From Penium margaritaceum (lineage: Eukaryota; Streptophyta; Zygnematophyceae; Desmidiales; Peniaceae): 64,000 nt of DNA. Location of the stretch: the NCBI GenBank assembly GCA_023375785.1, contig SZWC01000033.1, positions 309,776-373,775 of the forward strand, given 5' to 3'. The translations under genes were made by a program, and so were the position numbers. Under the pieces are notes generated by a model, which was given only the letters and a program-made list of their open reading frames with translations, ran no database searches and had not been told where the DNA came from. Positions 9,367 to 23,254 of this stretch are shown in pieces. Every line of letters starts with the position of its first letter. Position 1 is the first letter of the stretch.

Positions 9367-12300
9367 GGGAACACCAAGTATCAACTAGCAAGCAGAAACT
9401 CCTTCAATAAGTAGTGGCCCGGCGTGGCTACCATGTACAATCACCAACCAAAGTAGGCATGTGCCACTGACCATCATGAAAGAATGTCACTATGTGTGGT
9501 CAACTTTGACAACTCATAACACGAGTCACAAATGGTCTGAGGGGGAAACAATTGCTTGCAAATACTATTAATTGATTAGCAAGTACAAAGACATTCAATA
9601 GGTAGTGGCACAGTGTGGCTACCATGCACAGTGACCAACCAAGGTATGCATATGTCATTAACCATAACCAAAGAATTTCACTTCATGTGGTCAACGCTGA
9701 CAACCCAAAACAAGAGTCACAGATAGCCAGAGGGGTTAACAATGGTTTGAGACAATGGCTATGAACTAGAAAGCGCAAAGACCTTCAGTACGTAGTGACA
9801 CGGCGTGGCAACCATGTACAATGACAAACCAAGGTAGGCGTATGCCACTTACCATTACCAAAATAATTTCATAGTGTGTGCTCAATGTTGAATACTCATA
9901 ACACAAGTCACACACAGCCAGAAGGGGAAACAATGGGTTGGGAACACTAGTTATCAACTAGGAAGTACAAAGACCTTCTACAAGTAGTGGCACGGTGAAG
10001 CAAGCGTGCACAATGACTAACCAAAGGATGCACACGTCACTGTCTATGGAAAAAGAAGTCCACTATGTGTGGTCAACATTAACAACTCATAACACGAGTC
10101 AGAAATGGTCAAAGGGTAAGACAATTGTTTGGGAACCATATGAATCGACTAGAAAGGACAAATAACTTCAATACGTAGTGGCACGGTGTGGCTACTATGC
10201 ACAGCAAACAACCAAACTAGGCATATGTCACTGAGCATGGCCAAAGCTTTTCAGTATGCGTGGTCAACGTTCACAACCCATAACATGAGTCACAGATGGT
10301 GAGAGGGCGCAACAATGGTTTTGGAATACTAGTTTTCAACTAGCAAGTACAACGACCTTGAATAAGTAGTAGCATGGTGTGGCTACCATGGACAATGACT
10401 GACCAAAGTAGGCATATGTACTGCCTTTGACCAAAGAAATCCGCTGTGTGTGGTCAACGTTGACAACTACTAAAACGAGTCACAAATGGTCAGAGGGGGA
10501 AAACAATGGTTTGGGAAGTCCAGGTATCAACTAGCAAGCACAGGGTCCTTTGATAAGTAGCGAAACGGTGTGGCTACCATGTACAATAACCAACCAAAGT
10601 AGGCATGTGTCACGAACCATGATCTAAGAATGTCAGTGTGGGGTCAACTTTGACAATTCATTACACGAGTCACAAATGGTAAGAGGGGGAAACAATGGTT
10701 TGGGAAAACCAGGTATCAACTAGCAAGCAAAAAGACCTTCAATAAGTAGTGGCACGGTGTGGCTACCATGTACAATGACCAACCAAAGTACGCATGTGCC
10801 ACTGACCATCATCAAAGAATGTCACTATGTGTGGTCAACTTTGACAACTCATAACACGAGTCACAAATGGTCGGAGGGGGAAACAATGGGTTTCACATAC
10901 TATTTATTGACTAGCAAGTAAAAAGACCTTCAATTGGTAGTGGCACAGTGTGGCTACCATGCACAGTGACCAATCAAAGGATGCATATGTCACTGAACAT
11001 GAGCAAAGAATTTCACTTCATGTGGTCAACGCTGACAACTCACATCTAGAGACACAGATAGCCAGAGGGGTTAACAAGGGTTTGGGAACACTGGCTATGA
11101 AGTCGAAAGCACAACGACCTTCAATACGTAGTGATACGGCGTGGCAACCATGTACAATGACAAACCAAAGTAGGCATATGCCACTAACCATGACCAAACG
11201 AATTTCACACTATGTGCTCAACATTGAAAACTCACAAGACGAGTCACAAATGGTCAGAGGGGGAAACAATGGGTCGGGAGCACTAGTTATCAACAAGCAA
11301 GTACAAAGACCTTCAACAAGTAGTAGCACGGTGTGCCTAGCATGCACAGTTGCCAACCAAAGGATGCATACGTCACTGACGATGGCCAACGAAGTCCACT
11401 ATGTGTGGTCAACATTAACAACTCATAACACGAGTCAGAAATGGTCAGAGGGAGAGATAGTGGTTTGGGAACCATATGTATTGACTGAAAAGGACAAATA
11501 ATTTCAATACGTAGTGGCACAGTGTGGCTACTATGCACACCGAACAACCAAACTAGGCATATGTCACTGACCATGCCCATATAACTTCATTACGGGTAAA
11601 ACGTTCACAATCCATAACACGAGTCACAAATGGTGAGAGGGGGGAACAATGGTTTTGGAATGTTAGTTTTCAACGAGCAAGTACGACGCCCTTGAATAAG
11701 TAGTAGCACGGTGTGGCTACCATGCACATTGACTGACCAAAGTAGGCATATGTAATGCCTTTCACCAAAAGAAATCCACTTTGTGTGGTCAACATTGACA
11801 ACTCATAATACAAGTCACAAATGGTCTGAGGGGGGGAAAATGGTTTGTGAGACCTGGTTATTGATTAGCAAGTACAAAGACCTCCAATATGTAGTGGCTC
11901 ATTGTGACTACCATGCACAGTGACCAACCAAAGTATGCATATGTCACTGACCATGACCAATAGATTTCACTTCACGTGGTCAACGCTGACAGCTCACAAC
12001 AAGAGTCACAGATAGTCAGAGGGGTGGCAATGGTTTGGGAATACATGCTATAAACTAGAAATCACAAAGAACTTCACTGCGTAGTGACACGGCATGGCAA
12101 CCATGTATAGTGATAACCCAAAGTAGGCATATGCCACTACCCGTGAACAAAAGAATTACACACTGTGTGGTCAACGTTGAAAACTCATAACTCAAGTCAA
12201 AATGGTCCGAGGGGGAAACAATGGGTTTGGAACACTAGTTATTATCTAGCTAGTACAAAGACCTTCAACAAGAAGTGGCATGGAGTGGCTAGCGTGCATG

Positions 12301-12483
12301 GTGACCAACCAAAGGATGCATACGTCACTGACTATGACCAAAGAAGTCCACTTTGTGTGGTCAACACTGACAACTCATAACACGAGTCTCAAATGGTCAG
12401 AGGGAGAGATAATTGTTTGGGAATTCTATGTATCGACTAGAAAGGACAAAGAACTTCAATATGTAGTGGCACGGTGTGGCTAC
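9367..12483. repeat. ~190-bp satellite array, block 2
   Basis: This continues block 1 after the copia insertion. M1 monomers start at 9676, 11012 and 11966. The spacings 1,336 and 954 bp correspond to seven and five monomers, so one cycle gained an extra M6 and the next lost one. No gene is seen. Confidence 0.9.
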
Positions 12484-13190
12484 TGTTGGCCTGAAAGTGA
12501 GTTTGTACCCCGGATGTTCCCTAGCAGTGGCTGGTTCACACCACCAACTGCTTTTCGAGAGACTGAAACTTTGGAGGCAACTGGCTCCAAGGATGGCAAA
12601 ATACTGGTCAGAGAGTGAGGCAATAGTTTTGGCCTCAATTGACTGGGAATGAACAACATTTTTTTTATCAATACTCACAAGCAGTGGCATTTTAAAGCAA
12701 CAATTATAAGCTTTACAGAACACCAAAGCATGATAGCTTTGGAGCTTCCTAGCATATTCTATGGCTTCTAGAGTGGTCCTTGGTATGGTGTCCTTTTCCC
12801 ACCTAGGAAGGCATCCCTTCCTTCCTCTAGAAGGGTCTGCCCCTTCCTAGCTTCCTCAGCTTGCTTCTAGTAGGAGGAAAGGTGTCTAGAAGACTTGGAA
12901 ACTTCTAGATACCTTGTAGGACAAGTCATCTCTTCTAGAAGGTGTGCCACCTTCCTGGAACCTCTCCTGGCCTTCAAGAAACCTAAAGAGGAAATATAGA
13001 GGTTGAGCTAGCTTCCTGGCATCTATTTTCCACCTCCCTTGAGGCAGGGCTGAATCTCATCTTGTGGGAGCCGAACGTGGGCCTTTGCGTCTAGAGATGG
13101 ACACAATTAACCACTAAGCCACCTTGGCTTGTCTTTTTTGTGTTCCTTTTTGGAGTCACTCCTGCCATGGTGAGGAGAATTAGTCCATCA
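12484..13190 (-). repeat. Solo LTR of the same copia family
   Basis: 707 bp matching the copia LTR along its whole length, from TGTTGGCCTGA to the TGCCATGGTGAGGAG end region. It is flanked by GCTAC (12479-12483) and CCTAC (13191-13195), a 5-bp target duplication with one difference. It interrupts an M3 monomer. It has clearly more changes than separate the LTRs of the complete element, so it is older. A solo LTR is the usual product of recombination between the two LTRs of one element. The orientation is the same as the complete copy. Confidence 0.9.
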
Positions 13191-15020
13191 CCTACTATGC
13201 ACACCAAACAACCAAACTAGGCATATGTCACTGACCATGACCAGAGAATATCAGTATGGGTGGTCAACGTTCACATCCCATAAGACGAGTCACAAATGGT
13301 CAGAGGGGGAAATTATGGTTTCGCAAAACTAGCTTTCAACTAGAAAGTACAATGACCTTCAAAAAGTAGTAGCACGGTGTGGCTACCATGCACAATGAGT
13401 GACCAAAGTAGGCATATGTACTGCCTTTGACCAAAGAAATCCGCTGTGTGTGGTCAACGTTGACAACTCATAATACGAGTTGGAAATGGTCAGAATGGGT
13501 AACAATGGTTTGGGAACACCATGTATCAACTAGCAAGCACAGGGACCTTCAATAAGTAGTGGCACGTATGGCTACCGTGTACAGTGACCAACCAAAGTAG
13601 GCATGTGTCACTAACCACGACCAAAGAATGTCACTATGTGTGGTCAACTTTGACAACTCATAACACGAGTCATAAATGGTTAGAGGGGAAAACAATTGTT
13701 TGTGAATACTAGTTATTGATTAGCAAGTTCAAAGACCTTCAATATGTAGTGGCACAGTGAGGATACCATGCACAGTGACCAACTAAAGTATGCATATGTC
13801 ACTGACCATGATTGAAGAATTTCACTTCATGTGGTCAATGTTGACAACTTACAAGAAGAGTCACAGATAGACAGAGGGGGTAACAATGGTTTGGAAACAC
13901 TGGCTATCAGCTAGAAAGCACAAAGACCGATGTTGTGTAGTGACACGGTGTGGAAAACATGTACAGTGATAAACCAAAGTAGGCATATGCCACTAACCAT
14001 GACCAAAAGAATTTCACAGTGTGTGGTCAATGTTGAAAACTCATAACACAAGTCACAACTGGTCCGAGGGGGAAACAATGGAATGGGAACACTAGTTATC
14101 AGCTAGCAAGTACAAAAACCTTCAACAAGTAGTGGCACGGTGTGGCTAGCATGCACATTGACCAACCAAAGGATGCATACATCAGTGACTACGACCAAAG
14201 AAGTCCACTATGTGTGGTCAACAATGACAGCTCATAACACGAGTCACAAATGGTTAGAGGGAGAGACAATGGTTTGAGAAACCTATGTATTGAATAGAAA
14301 GGACAAAGGAATTTAATACATAGTGGCATGGTTTGGCTACTATGCACACCGAACAACCAAACTAGGCATATGTCACTGACCATGACAAAAGAATTTCAGT
14401 ATGGGTACTCAACGTTCACAACCCATCACACGGGTCGCAAATGGTCAGAGGGGGAAACAATGGAATTCGAATATTAGTTTTCAACTAGAAAGTACAACGA
14501 CCTTCAATAAGTAGTAGTACGGTGTGGCGACCATGCACAATGACTGACCAAGGTAGACATCTATACTACCTTTGAACAAAGAAATCCGTTGTGTGCGGTC
14601 AACGTTGACAACTCATAATACGAGTCACAAATGGTCGGAGGGAACACCAGGTATCAGCTAGGAAGCAAAAGGAAGTTCAATATGTAGTGGCATAGTGTGG
14701 CTACCATGTACAATGACCAACCAGAGTAGGCATGTGTCATTGACCATGACCAAAGAATGTCACTATGTATTGTCAGCTTTGACAACCCAGAACATGAGTC
14801 ACAAATAGTCAGAGGGGGCAACAATGGTTTGTGAATACTAGGTATCGATTAGCAAGTACAAAGACCTTCAATATGTAGTGGCACAGCGTCGATACCATGC
14901 ACAGTGACCAACCAAAGTATGCATATGTCACTGACCATGACCAAGGAAGTTTACTTCATGTGGTCAACGCTGACAACACTTAACAAGGCACAGCTAGTCA
15001 AAGGGAGTAACAATGGTTTG

Positions 15021-15404
15021 GGAACACTGGCTATCAACAAGAAAACACGAAGACCTTCAGTACGTAGTGACATGGCGTGGGAACCATGTACAGTGAGAAA
15101 CTGAAGTAAGCATATGCCACTAACCATGACGAAACGAATTTCACACAGTGTAATCAACATTGAAAACTCATAACACGAGTCCCAAATGGTTAGAGGGGGA
15201 GACAATGGGTTGGGAACACTGGCTATCAACAAGAAAACACGAAGACCTTCAGTACGTAGTGACATGGCGTGGGAACCATGTACAGTGAGAAACTGAAGTA
15301 AGCATATGCCACTAACCATGACGAAACGAATTTCACACAGTGTAATCAACATTGAAAACTCATAACACGAGTCCCAAATGGTTAGAGGGGGAGACAATGG
15401 GTTG
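15021..15404. repeat. Exact tandem duplication of one 192-bp monomer
   Basis: The sequence from 15021 recurs at 15213 with no difference that I could find over 192 bp, whereas neighbouring monomers differ at many sites. It marks a recent unequal exchange of one monomer. Confidence 0.85.
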
Positions 15405-16915
15405 GGAACACTAGTTTTTAACTAGCAAGTACAAAGACCTTCAATACGTAATGGCACAGGGTGTCTAGCTTGCATAGTGACCAACCAAAGGATGCATATG
15501 TCACTGATCATGACAAACGATGACCACTATGTGTGGTCAACATTGACAACTCGTAACATGAGACGTAAATGGTCAGAGGGAGAGCCAATGGTTTGGGAAA
15601 CCTAGGTATCAACAAGAAAGGACAAAGCAATTCAACATGTACAGGCACGGTGTGGCTACTATGCACACCAAACAACCAAACTATGCATATGTCACTGACC
15701 ATGACCATAGAATTTCAGTATGGGTGGTCAATGTTCACAACCCATAACAAGAGTCATAACTGGTCAAGGGGGAAAACAATGGGTTTGTACTATTAGTTTT
15801 GAACTAGCAAGTTCAACGAACTTCAATAAGTAGTAGCACGGTGTGGCTACCATGCACAATGACCGACGAAAGTAGGCATATGTACTGCCTTTGACCAAAG
15901 ACATCCGCTGTGTGTGGTCAACATAGACAGCTCATAATACGAGTCACAAATGGTTAGAGGGGGAAATAATGGTTTGGGAACACCAGGTATCAACTAGCAA
16001 GCACAAGGACATTCAATAAGTAGTGGCACGGTGTAGGTACCAAGTACAATGACCAACGAAAGCAGGCATGTATCACTGACCATGACCAAGGAATGTCACT
16101 ATGTGTGGTCCACTTTGACAACTCATAACACGAGTAACAAACATTCAGAGGGGGAAACAATGGTTTGTCAATATTAGTTATCAATTAGCAAGTACAAAGA
16201 CCTTCAATATGTAGTGGCACAGTGTGGCTACCATGCACAGTGACCAACCAAAGTATGCATATGTCACAGACCATGACCAAAGAATTTCACTTCATGTGGT
16301 CAACGCTGACAACTCACAACAAGAGTCACAGATAGTCAGAGGGGTAACAATGGTTTGGGAACAATGGCTATCGACTAGAAAGCACAAAGACCTTCCAAAC
16401 GTAGTGACACGGCCTAGCAACCATGTACAGTGACAAACCAAAGTAGACATATGCCACAAACCATGACCAAAATAATTTTTATGTGTGTTGTCAACATTGA
16501 AAACTCATAACACGGGTCACAAATGGTCAAAGGGGGACACTATGGGTTGGGAACACTAGTTATCAACTAGCAAGTACAAAGACCTTCGACAAGTAGTGGC
16601 ACTGTGTTGCTAGCGTGCATAGTGACCAACCATATGATGCATACATCGCTGACTATGACCTCAGAATTCCACTATGTGTTGTCAAGATTGACAGCTCATA
16701 ACACGAGTCACAAATGGTCGGATGGAGAGACAATGGTTTGGGAACCCTCTGTATTGACTGGAAAGGACAAAGAGCTCCAATATGTAGTGGCACAGTGTGG
16801 CTACTATGCGTAGTGAACAACCAAACTAGGCATATGTCACTGACCATGACCAAAGACTTCCTGTGCGTGTGGTCAACGTTCACAACCCATAACACGAGTC
16901 ACAAATGGTCAGAGG

Positions 16916-17035
16916 GGTTTCAGAATATTAGTTTTCAAGTAGCAAGTACAACAATGGTTTCAGAATATTGGTTTTCAACTAGCAAGTCCAACAATGGTTT
17001 TGAAATGCTAGTTTTTAACTAGCAAGTACAACAAC
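16916..17035. repeat. Three tandem 40-bp repeats within a monomer
   Basis: A 40-bp part of an M4 monomer (GGTTTCAGAATATT...AAGTACAACAAT) starts at 16916, 16956 and 16996. The matching place in unit 2 (~36,480) has it once, so the expansion followed the segmental duplication. Confidence 0.8.
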
Positions 17036-19049
17036 CTTCAAGGCTACCATGCACAATGACCGACAACAGTAGGCATATGCACTACCTTTGACCAAAGAAA
17101 TCCGCTGTGTGTGGTCAACGTTGACAACTCAAAATATGAGTCACAAATGGTCAGAGAGGGGAACAATAGTTTGGGACAATAGGTATCAACTGGGAAGCAC
17201 AGGGACCTCCAATAAGTAGTGGCACGGTGTGGCTACCATGTACAATGACCAACCAAAGTAGGCATGTGTCACAGACCATGACCAAAGAAAGTCACTATGT
17301 GTGGTCAACTTTGACAACTCATAACACAAGTCACAAATGATCGGAGGAGGAAGCAATAGTTTGTGAATACTAGTTATCCATTAGCAAGTACAAAGACCTT
17401 CAATATGTAGTGGCACAGTGTGGCTACCATGCACAGTGACCAACCAAAGAATGCATATGTCACAGATCATGACCAAATAACTTCACTTTACGTGGTCCAC
17501 GCTGACAACTCACAACAAGAGTCACAGGTAGTCATAGTGGGTAATAATGGTTTGGGAACACTGGCTATCAACTAGAAACCACAATGACCTTTAGTACGTA
17601 GTGACACGGTGTGGCAACCATGTATAGTGACAAACCAAAGTAGGCATATGCCACAAACCATGACCAAAAGAATTCCACAATGTGTGGTTAACGTATAAAA
17701 CTCATAACACGAGTGAAAACTGGTCAGAGGGGGAGGCAATGGGTTGGGAATACTAGTTATCAACTAGCAAGTACAAATACCTTAAACAATTAGTGGCACG
17801 GTATGGCTAGCGTGCATGGTGACCAACCAAATGATGCATACGTCACTGACTATCGCCTCAGAAGTCCACTATGTGTCATCAAAATTGACAACTCATAACA
17901 CGAGCCACAAATGGTCAGAGGGAGAGACAATGGTTTGGGAACCCTATGTATCAACTAAAAAGGACAAAGAACTCCAATACATAGTGGCAAAGTGTGGCTA
18001 CTATGCACACCAAATAACCAAACTAGGCATATGTCACTGACGATGACCAAGGAATTTCTGCATGGGTGGTCAACGTTCACAACCCATATCACGAGTCACA
18101 AATAGTCAAAGGGTGAAACAATGGTTTCGGAATATTAGTTTCAACTAGCAAGTACAACGACCTTCAATGAGTAGTACCACGATGTAGCTACCATGCACTA
18201 TGACCGACAAAAGTAGGCATATCACTGCCTTTGACCAAAGAAATCCGCCTTGTGTGGTCAACGTTGACAACTCATAATACGAGTCACAAATGATTGAAGA
18301 GGGGAACAATGGTTTGGTAACACTAGGTATCAACTAGGAAGGACACGGACCTTCAATAAGTAGTGGCACGCTGTGGCTAACATGTACAACAACCAACCAT
18401 AGTAGGCATGTGTCACTGACCATGACCAAATAACTTCCCTTAATGTGGTCAACGCTGACAGCTCACAACAAGAGTCACAGATCGTCAGAGGGGGTAATAA
18501 TGGTTTAGAAACACTGGCTATCGACTAGAAAGCACAACGACCTTTAGTACGTTGTGACACGGCTTGGCAACCATGTACAGCTACAAACCAAAGTAGGCAT
18601 ATGACACTAACCTTGACGAAACGAATTTCAGAGTGTGTGTTCAATGTTGAAAACTTATAACACGAGTGGCTACTGGTCGGAAGGGGAAACAATGGGTTGG
18701 GAACACTAGTTATCAACTAGCACCAACAACGACCTTCAACAAGTTTTGGCACGGTGTGGCTAGCGTGCACGATGACCAACCAAAGGATGCATACGTCACT
18801 GATTGTGACCAAATACGTCCACTATGTATGGTCAACATTGACAACTCGTAACACAAGTCACAAATGGTCAGAGGGAGAGACAATGGTTTGGAAATCCTAT
18901 GTAACAACTAGAAAGGATAAAGAACTTCAATACGTAGTGGCACGGTGTGGCTACTATACACACCAAACAACCAAACTAGGCATATGTCACTGACAATGAC
19001 CAAAGAGAACCTGTATGGGCGGTCAACGTTCACAACCTATAACATGAAT

Positions 19050-22000
19050 CAGTGTTGACCTGGGGCCATCGGACATCGATGCCCATCGCTGCCCATCAGA
19101 ACATCAACGGAGCTGACTCCAGGGACATCGATGTGACTAGACATGAAACTGCCTAAAATGGCCACCAAAGCCGAGAAAGGAGTGGTCACGAACACCAAAG
19201 AAAATCCAAAAATAGACACACTTTCACATAACACAGTTACAGCTTAAGTGTTCCACCCGTTGTCCTATGCTATCATGTTAGTTTATGTCAGTTTAAGCAT
19301 GCCATGCTCTCTGCCTTAGTCATAATCTGCAATGCTGCCTCCCTTTGCACATAACACACCTTCAGACAGCTTGCATTGCATTGCACTGAGATGTTTTTGT
19401 ACCATTATCAATGAACTGTAGTTTCTTGCATTGCATTGCACAGCCACCATATTCAATGACTGTGAAAAACTCACATTTTTCACTAAGTTGTTCTACATTG
19501 CACACAACAGAGAAGGCCAAACATTCCAACACTACAATGGAAGGGAGCATGGAGGGAAAACGACGACAATGTATTGCTTGGCATTTGATAACATCATGGT
19601 CAAATTGCAGATAACATGTCATTTGGTAGTAGTTGCTGCTACAACGTCTACTTCTTTGTAGCCTGCTTGCGCTTTGCAGCCTTGCTTGCTATAGCAATTG
19701 CCGCTGCTGCGGAGCGTTTGGCTGCTGCTGCTTTAGCTGTTGCAGTTGTTCCTTTTCCCCTTCTTGCAGCAATACTGCCGGGGCCAATCCTGGATGCTCT
19801 AGTGGATGTCCCTCTACGTGTTGGTGATGCTGCAACATCCATCACATCTGCACCTGATCCTGGTGTTTCACCAGCAACACTGGAAGCTGTATCACCCTTC
19901 TGACCCTCCTCTCCTTCGTGTCCACCTTCAACCCTTTCTCCTGCTCTCTCATCTCCCTTGTGTGCTGCATTAGCCATCTTCTCTCCTCCCTCACCTTGCT
20001 CACTTTCAGCACCCTCGTCCAGGTTCTCCTTTCCATCACCCTGGTCCTTATCATTGCCCATCCCCTCTTCCCTGAGAGCATTCTTGGCTGCAGGCTTCTC
20101 TTATTCACGGACACGGACAAGCCGTGCATGTAGAAGTCCTGGCATGTCAGTCATGACACAAATTGACGCCATCACTTCAACAACATCATCTTCTACCTCC
20201 GCTGCCTCTTCCTCCTCATCCTCGCCCTCCTCTTCATCACTCTCCATATCTTCCTCCGGCTCACTGAGAACCTCCTCTTCTTCCACAATGTCACCATCTT
20301 CCTCACTTCCATCTGCTTCTCCATCCTCTGCCTCTGCTCATGCTTCTGCTTCTGCAGCTGCTGCTGCCGCAAGCCCTTTTGCTGCCTTTCTCCCAATGCG
20401 CCCATAATGCTTCCGCAGTCGCACGTTGCACCGTACCAGTAGCTCCTATGTCTCCACTTTCAACCTGTTGTGCCTGGCGGTGTGGATGAGCTTGTGCGTG
20501 GAAAAGACACGTTCACATTCAGATGATGAGTATGGCTGTGACAACACCTTCAGTGCAAGATCCCTAAGCACAGGTAGGTGGCACATGTAATTGACATGCC
20601 ACCCCTTGCAGACATTGCACCATACTGCACCTTGGCAACTGGATCAATCGCCTGTGCATTCCTGCGAGGAGTGTCCATAGGATCACTCACCACCATCGTC
20701 TGCGCCTTCTCGAAAGCCCCTATTTCCTTCATCACCTGGTCCTGCTTGTCATCCGGAACCAAGGACTCAACCACCGCTTGCCAAGCCGCCAAGGTGATGC
20801 TATCCTTAGAAAGGTCATTACCAAAATGCTCCGGGTGGAGCCGGGGAGCTGCCACATACAAGGGACAGGACATGTCCCTAGACCAACGGGTCTCCAACCT
20901 GCCCAGCACAAAGTTCACACGACCCTCCACCACCCTTCTCAGCTTCCTGCTCTTTTTCACAGACAGCGACTTCAGGTGCTCAGCACAATCCAACAAGCCC
21001 TCATAGATCTCACCAGCACCCTCACCAGGCTTGTCAGCAACCCTGAGTACAACAGTTAGTGGCTGGAGTAGGTCCTTTAGTTGACGCACCTGCAGCCAGA
21101 AGACCCTTCTCCTACTGAAACGTCTCACCTCCCGTTTCCTTTACCAAAATGAAGCATCCCTGTGTGAACCAATCGTCTTCCAAACATCCAAGCCCACGAA
21201 TGTCTCGAGCTCATCCCGCAGTTCCAGCAGTCTCTCCACCATGGAGAAGACCGAGGCAAAGCGGGTGTCACAGCATACTTTCAACACCTTCCCTCCCGTC
21301 CTCTCCTTCAGCCACGTCCGGGGCATAGCATTGTTCCTGAAAAGGGCCACATTCTTCTCACACCGCCCAATCACACTTGATCCCCAAGCAGAATTCCACA
21401 CATCCTTCATGATTAGGTCGATGTTGTGTGCACAGCATCCCTGGAAAAACAATCGAGGAAACTTCACCCTCAGCTCAGCAAAAGCTTTCTTGTTCACATC
21501 AGCGTTGTCGCATATGACAGAAACTACCTTGTCCTCCCCAACAAACCCAATTGCAGCCTCAATCATGCTTGCAACATGGTCTGCATCTCTGGTCAGTCCA
21601 CTTGCATCGCGGGAAAAGAGGTGGACAGAACCCATGGCGTTGACAGCCATAGCATTATAGAATAGTCTGACCTGACGGTCAGACCACTCATCCACAGCTA
21701 GACTGCAGCCGTATGTGCTCCAACCCTGCTTCACAGGAGCATCTAGCTCCTCCAGTTCCTTGTCGAGTCTTGGAAGCAGGACATCCATTGCGGTGGACCT
21801 AGCAGGCAGAAGAAAAGCAGCAGTGGTCTTCTTTGCATTTTTCACAACCTCCATGATCACGACCTCACGATAAAAAGAGATGGGTTGGGCAGCAATGGCC
21901 ATCAGCTTGAAAATGCTAAGCTGGCAGCGTTCATTATTTGACCGGTCGGAGTGTTGTACCATGGTTGTCTGCCGGAAGGAGGCTGCTTTGTTGATGTCAA

Positions 22001-23254
22001 ACACAAGAACCTCACCCTCAAGGCTTGTTGTTGCCGGCTGCCTCTGCTGTTGCTGGCCATTTGCTGCTCCTTCGTCACTGTCTGGCTCCAGAGTCGAGCC
22101 ACCCACCGCTGCCTGCTCCGCTTGCTGTTCCTTCTCCCATGGTTTGATCCACTGCACCGCCTTGCTCTTTGTGCCCCACTCCTTCCCCTCTCCCTTGTAC
22201 AAACTGACGTTGACCGGCTGCCAGCAAGCAGGGGGCCGGCAGGGCTCCAAACAGAGGACATCTTGGCACAGGGGCGGGGGATGCGGGCACTTGCCGACGT
22301 TGGGGTTGTTGCCTGCAAAGTGACCGTGGATGCGGTCACGTGTCCCACTCTCTTTCTTCCCACACGAGCCGCAACACCAGCCTGGATTCTTGGCTTCTGT
22401 GGGACATGGCTCAGTGTGCGTGCTGAGCTCTTTGGTGAGGAAGTCACCACTGAGCGGTTTCTTCTTTGGTGGGTTCCTCCTAGCTGCATCAAACTGGCTT
22501 GATGCTACAGAGACATTGGCGGAGCTCGCTGCCTGAGAGCTCATGCTGGACAGCCAAAACAGTTGGCAAGCAATGGCTAACCATTGAGGCCGACATCGAA
22601 GATAGAGGAGGTGTCTGACTGCCTCCTCTCTGTTGCGCTCTCCATTCAAACTGACACTCGCCACGACGGAGACGGAGGTCAGGTCGGATGGACAAGGGTG
22701 TCGGTTTGACATGACCCTTAGATCGACGGTATCGATTGAAATGATTGAAACCGTCGATCCTGCAGTTCATCCCACGGTTACGATATCCTATGAGGGGGAT
22801 ATTGAATTGTCACAAGGTAATGCATGTAGCTATGAAAGCAGAATGTATGTTGACGTGTTGCCAGACTGGAAGAATGCATGGCTGGGATTGGGGCGTAGCA
22901 TATCTCCTAGCCTCTGGACAACATGGATGTTCATGTGCTTTGCCATGAGGAGATGCCACATGGCATGCCCACTAGGCTGATTCAAGCCTACTATGCCACA
23001 TGGCAAATACACATGTAGAGAACCATACTGTTGTATGAACATATGGAAAAAACTATCTTTTTCCAAAAACATGGCCGAGAGTCGAACTCGTCGTCGTTGG
23101 AATTTTCCGGTTATTCAGGGGTCCACTAGTGTCTAAGGGGCTGCTGGGTCTCTCGGTCAGCCTGGACTGCACTCCGGGTTCCCATCCGCATCTACGAGAC
23201 ATCGATACGGATCGATGTCCCGATGTCGATGGAGGGGCCCTCCATCGAACACCG
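19050..23254 (-). mobile_element. hAT DNA transposon, copy 1
   Basis: A ~4.2 kb element with the transposase on the minus strand, inserted in an M4 satellite monomer. The left end CAGTGTTGACC and the inverted right end CGGTGTTCGAT give short imperfect terminal repeats. An inner match (ATCGG(G)ACATCGAT) lies ~20-30 bp further in, and ACATCGAT-type motifs recur near both ends. A clean 8-bp target duplication was not found. Instead the flanks share ~17 bp of satellite (near 19032-19049 and 23258-23274). Non-coding ends are 19050-19640 and ~22720-23254. The left end carries two TTGCATTGCATTGCAC blocks. Copy 2 is in unit 2. Confidence 0.85.
19648..22712 (-). pseudogene. hAT transposase, copy 1 (BED finger, DUF659, dimerisation region)
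   Basis: The main open stretch is 22712-21141 (523 codons). The Met at 22544 (MSSQAASSANV) is the better start because it and the following sequence are conserved in copy 2. Counted from 22712, a BED-type finger is at residues ~112-144 (WCCGSCGKK ... HGHF ... KC), a Gln-rich linker at ~195-226, and the DUF659/RNase H-like fold at ~328-440. That fold has candidate catalytic Asp in AVDEWSD (341) and VICDNAD (402), then CCAHNIDLIMKD and CDTRFASVFS. A stop at 21141-21143 interrupts the frame (copy 2 reads Ser there). The same frame resumes at 21128 toward the dimerisation region, and a 1-base loss near 20,600 breaks it before the SSSECKRVFS-type motif. An acidic segment and a Lys/Ala-rich tail (KRKQATKK) follow to 19648. 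hAT transposases cut and paste their own element; this copy is dead. Confidence 0.85.

Larger units (their letters stand above)
13191..19049. repeat. ~190-bp satellite array, block 3
   Basis: The cleanest stretch of the six-type higher-order repeat. M5 starts lie near 13440, 14585, 15903 and 17100. The first spacing is 1,145 bp; the others are explained by a 192-bp duplication and by a 40-bp triplication. The segment from ~15,320 on is the start of segmental unit 1, collinear with 34,875 onward. No gene is seen. Confidence 0.92.

Noticed and set aside
19050-23254. Host gene for a zinc-finger DUF659 protein (domesticated transposase)
   Set aside because: Terminal repeats are present, both copies are interrupted, and the context is satellite, so this is an ordinary dead transposon.
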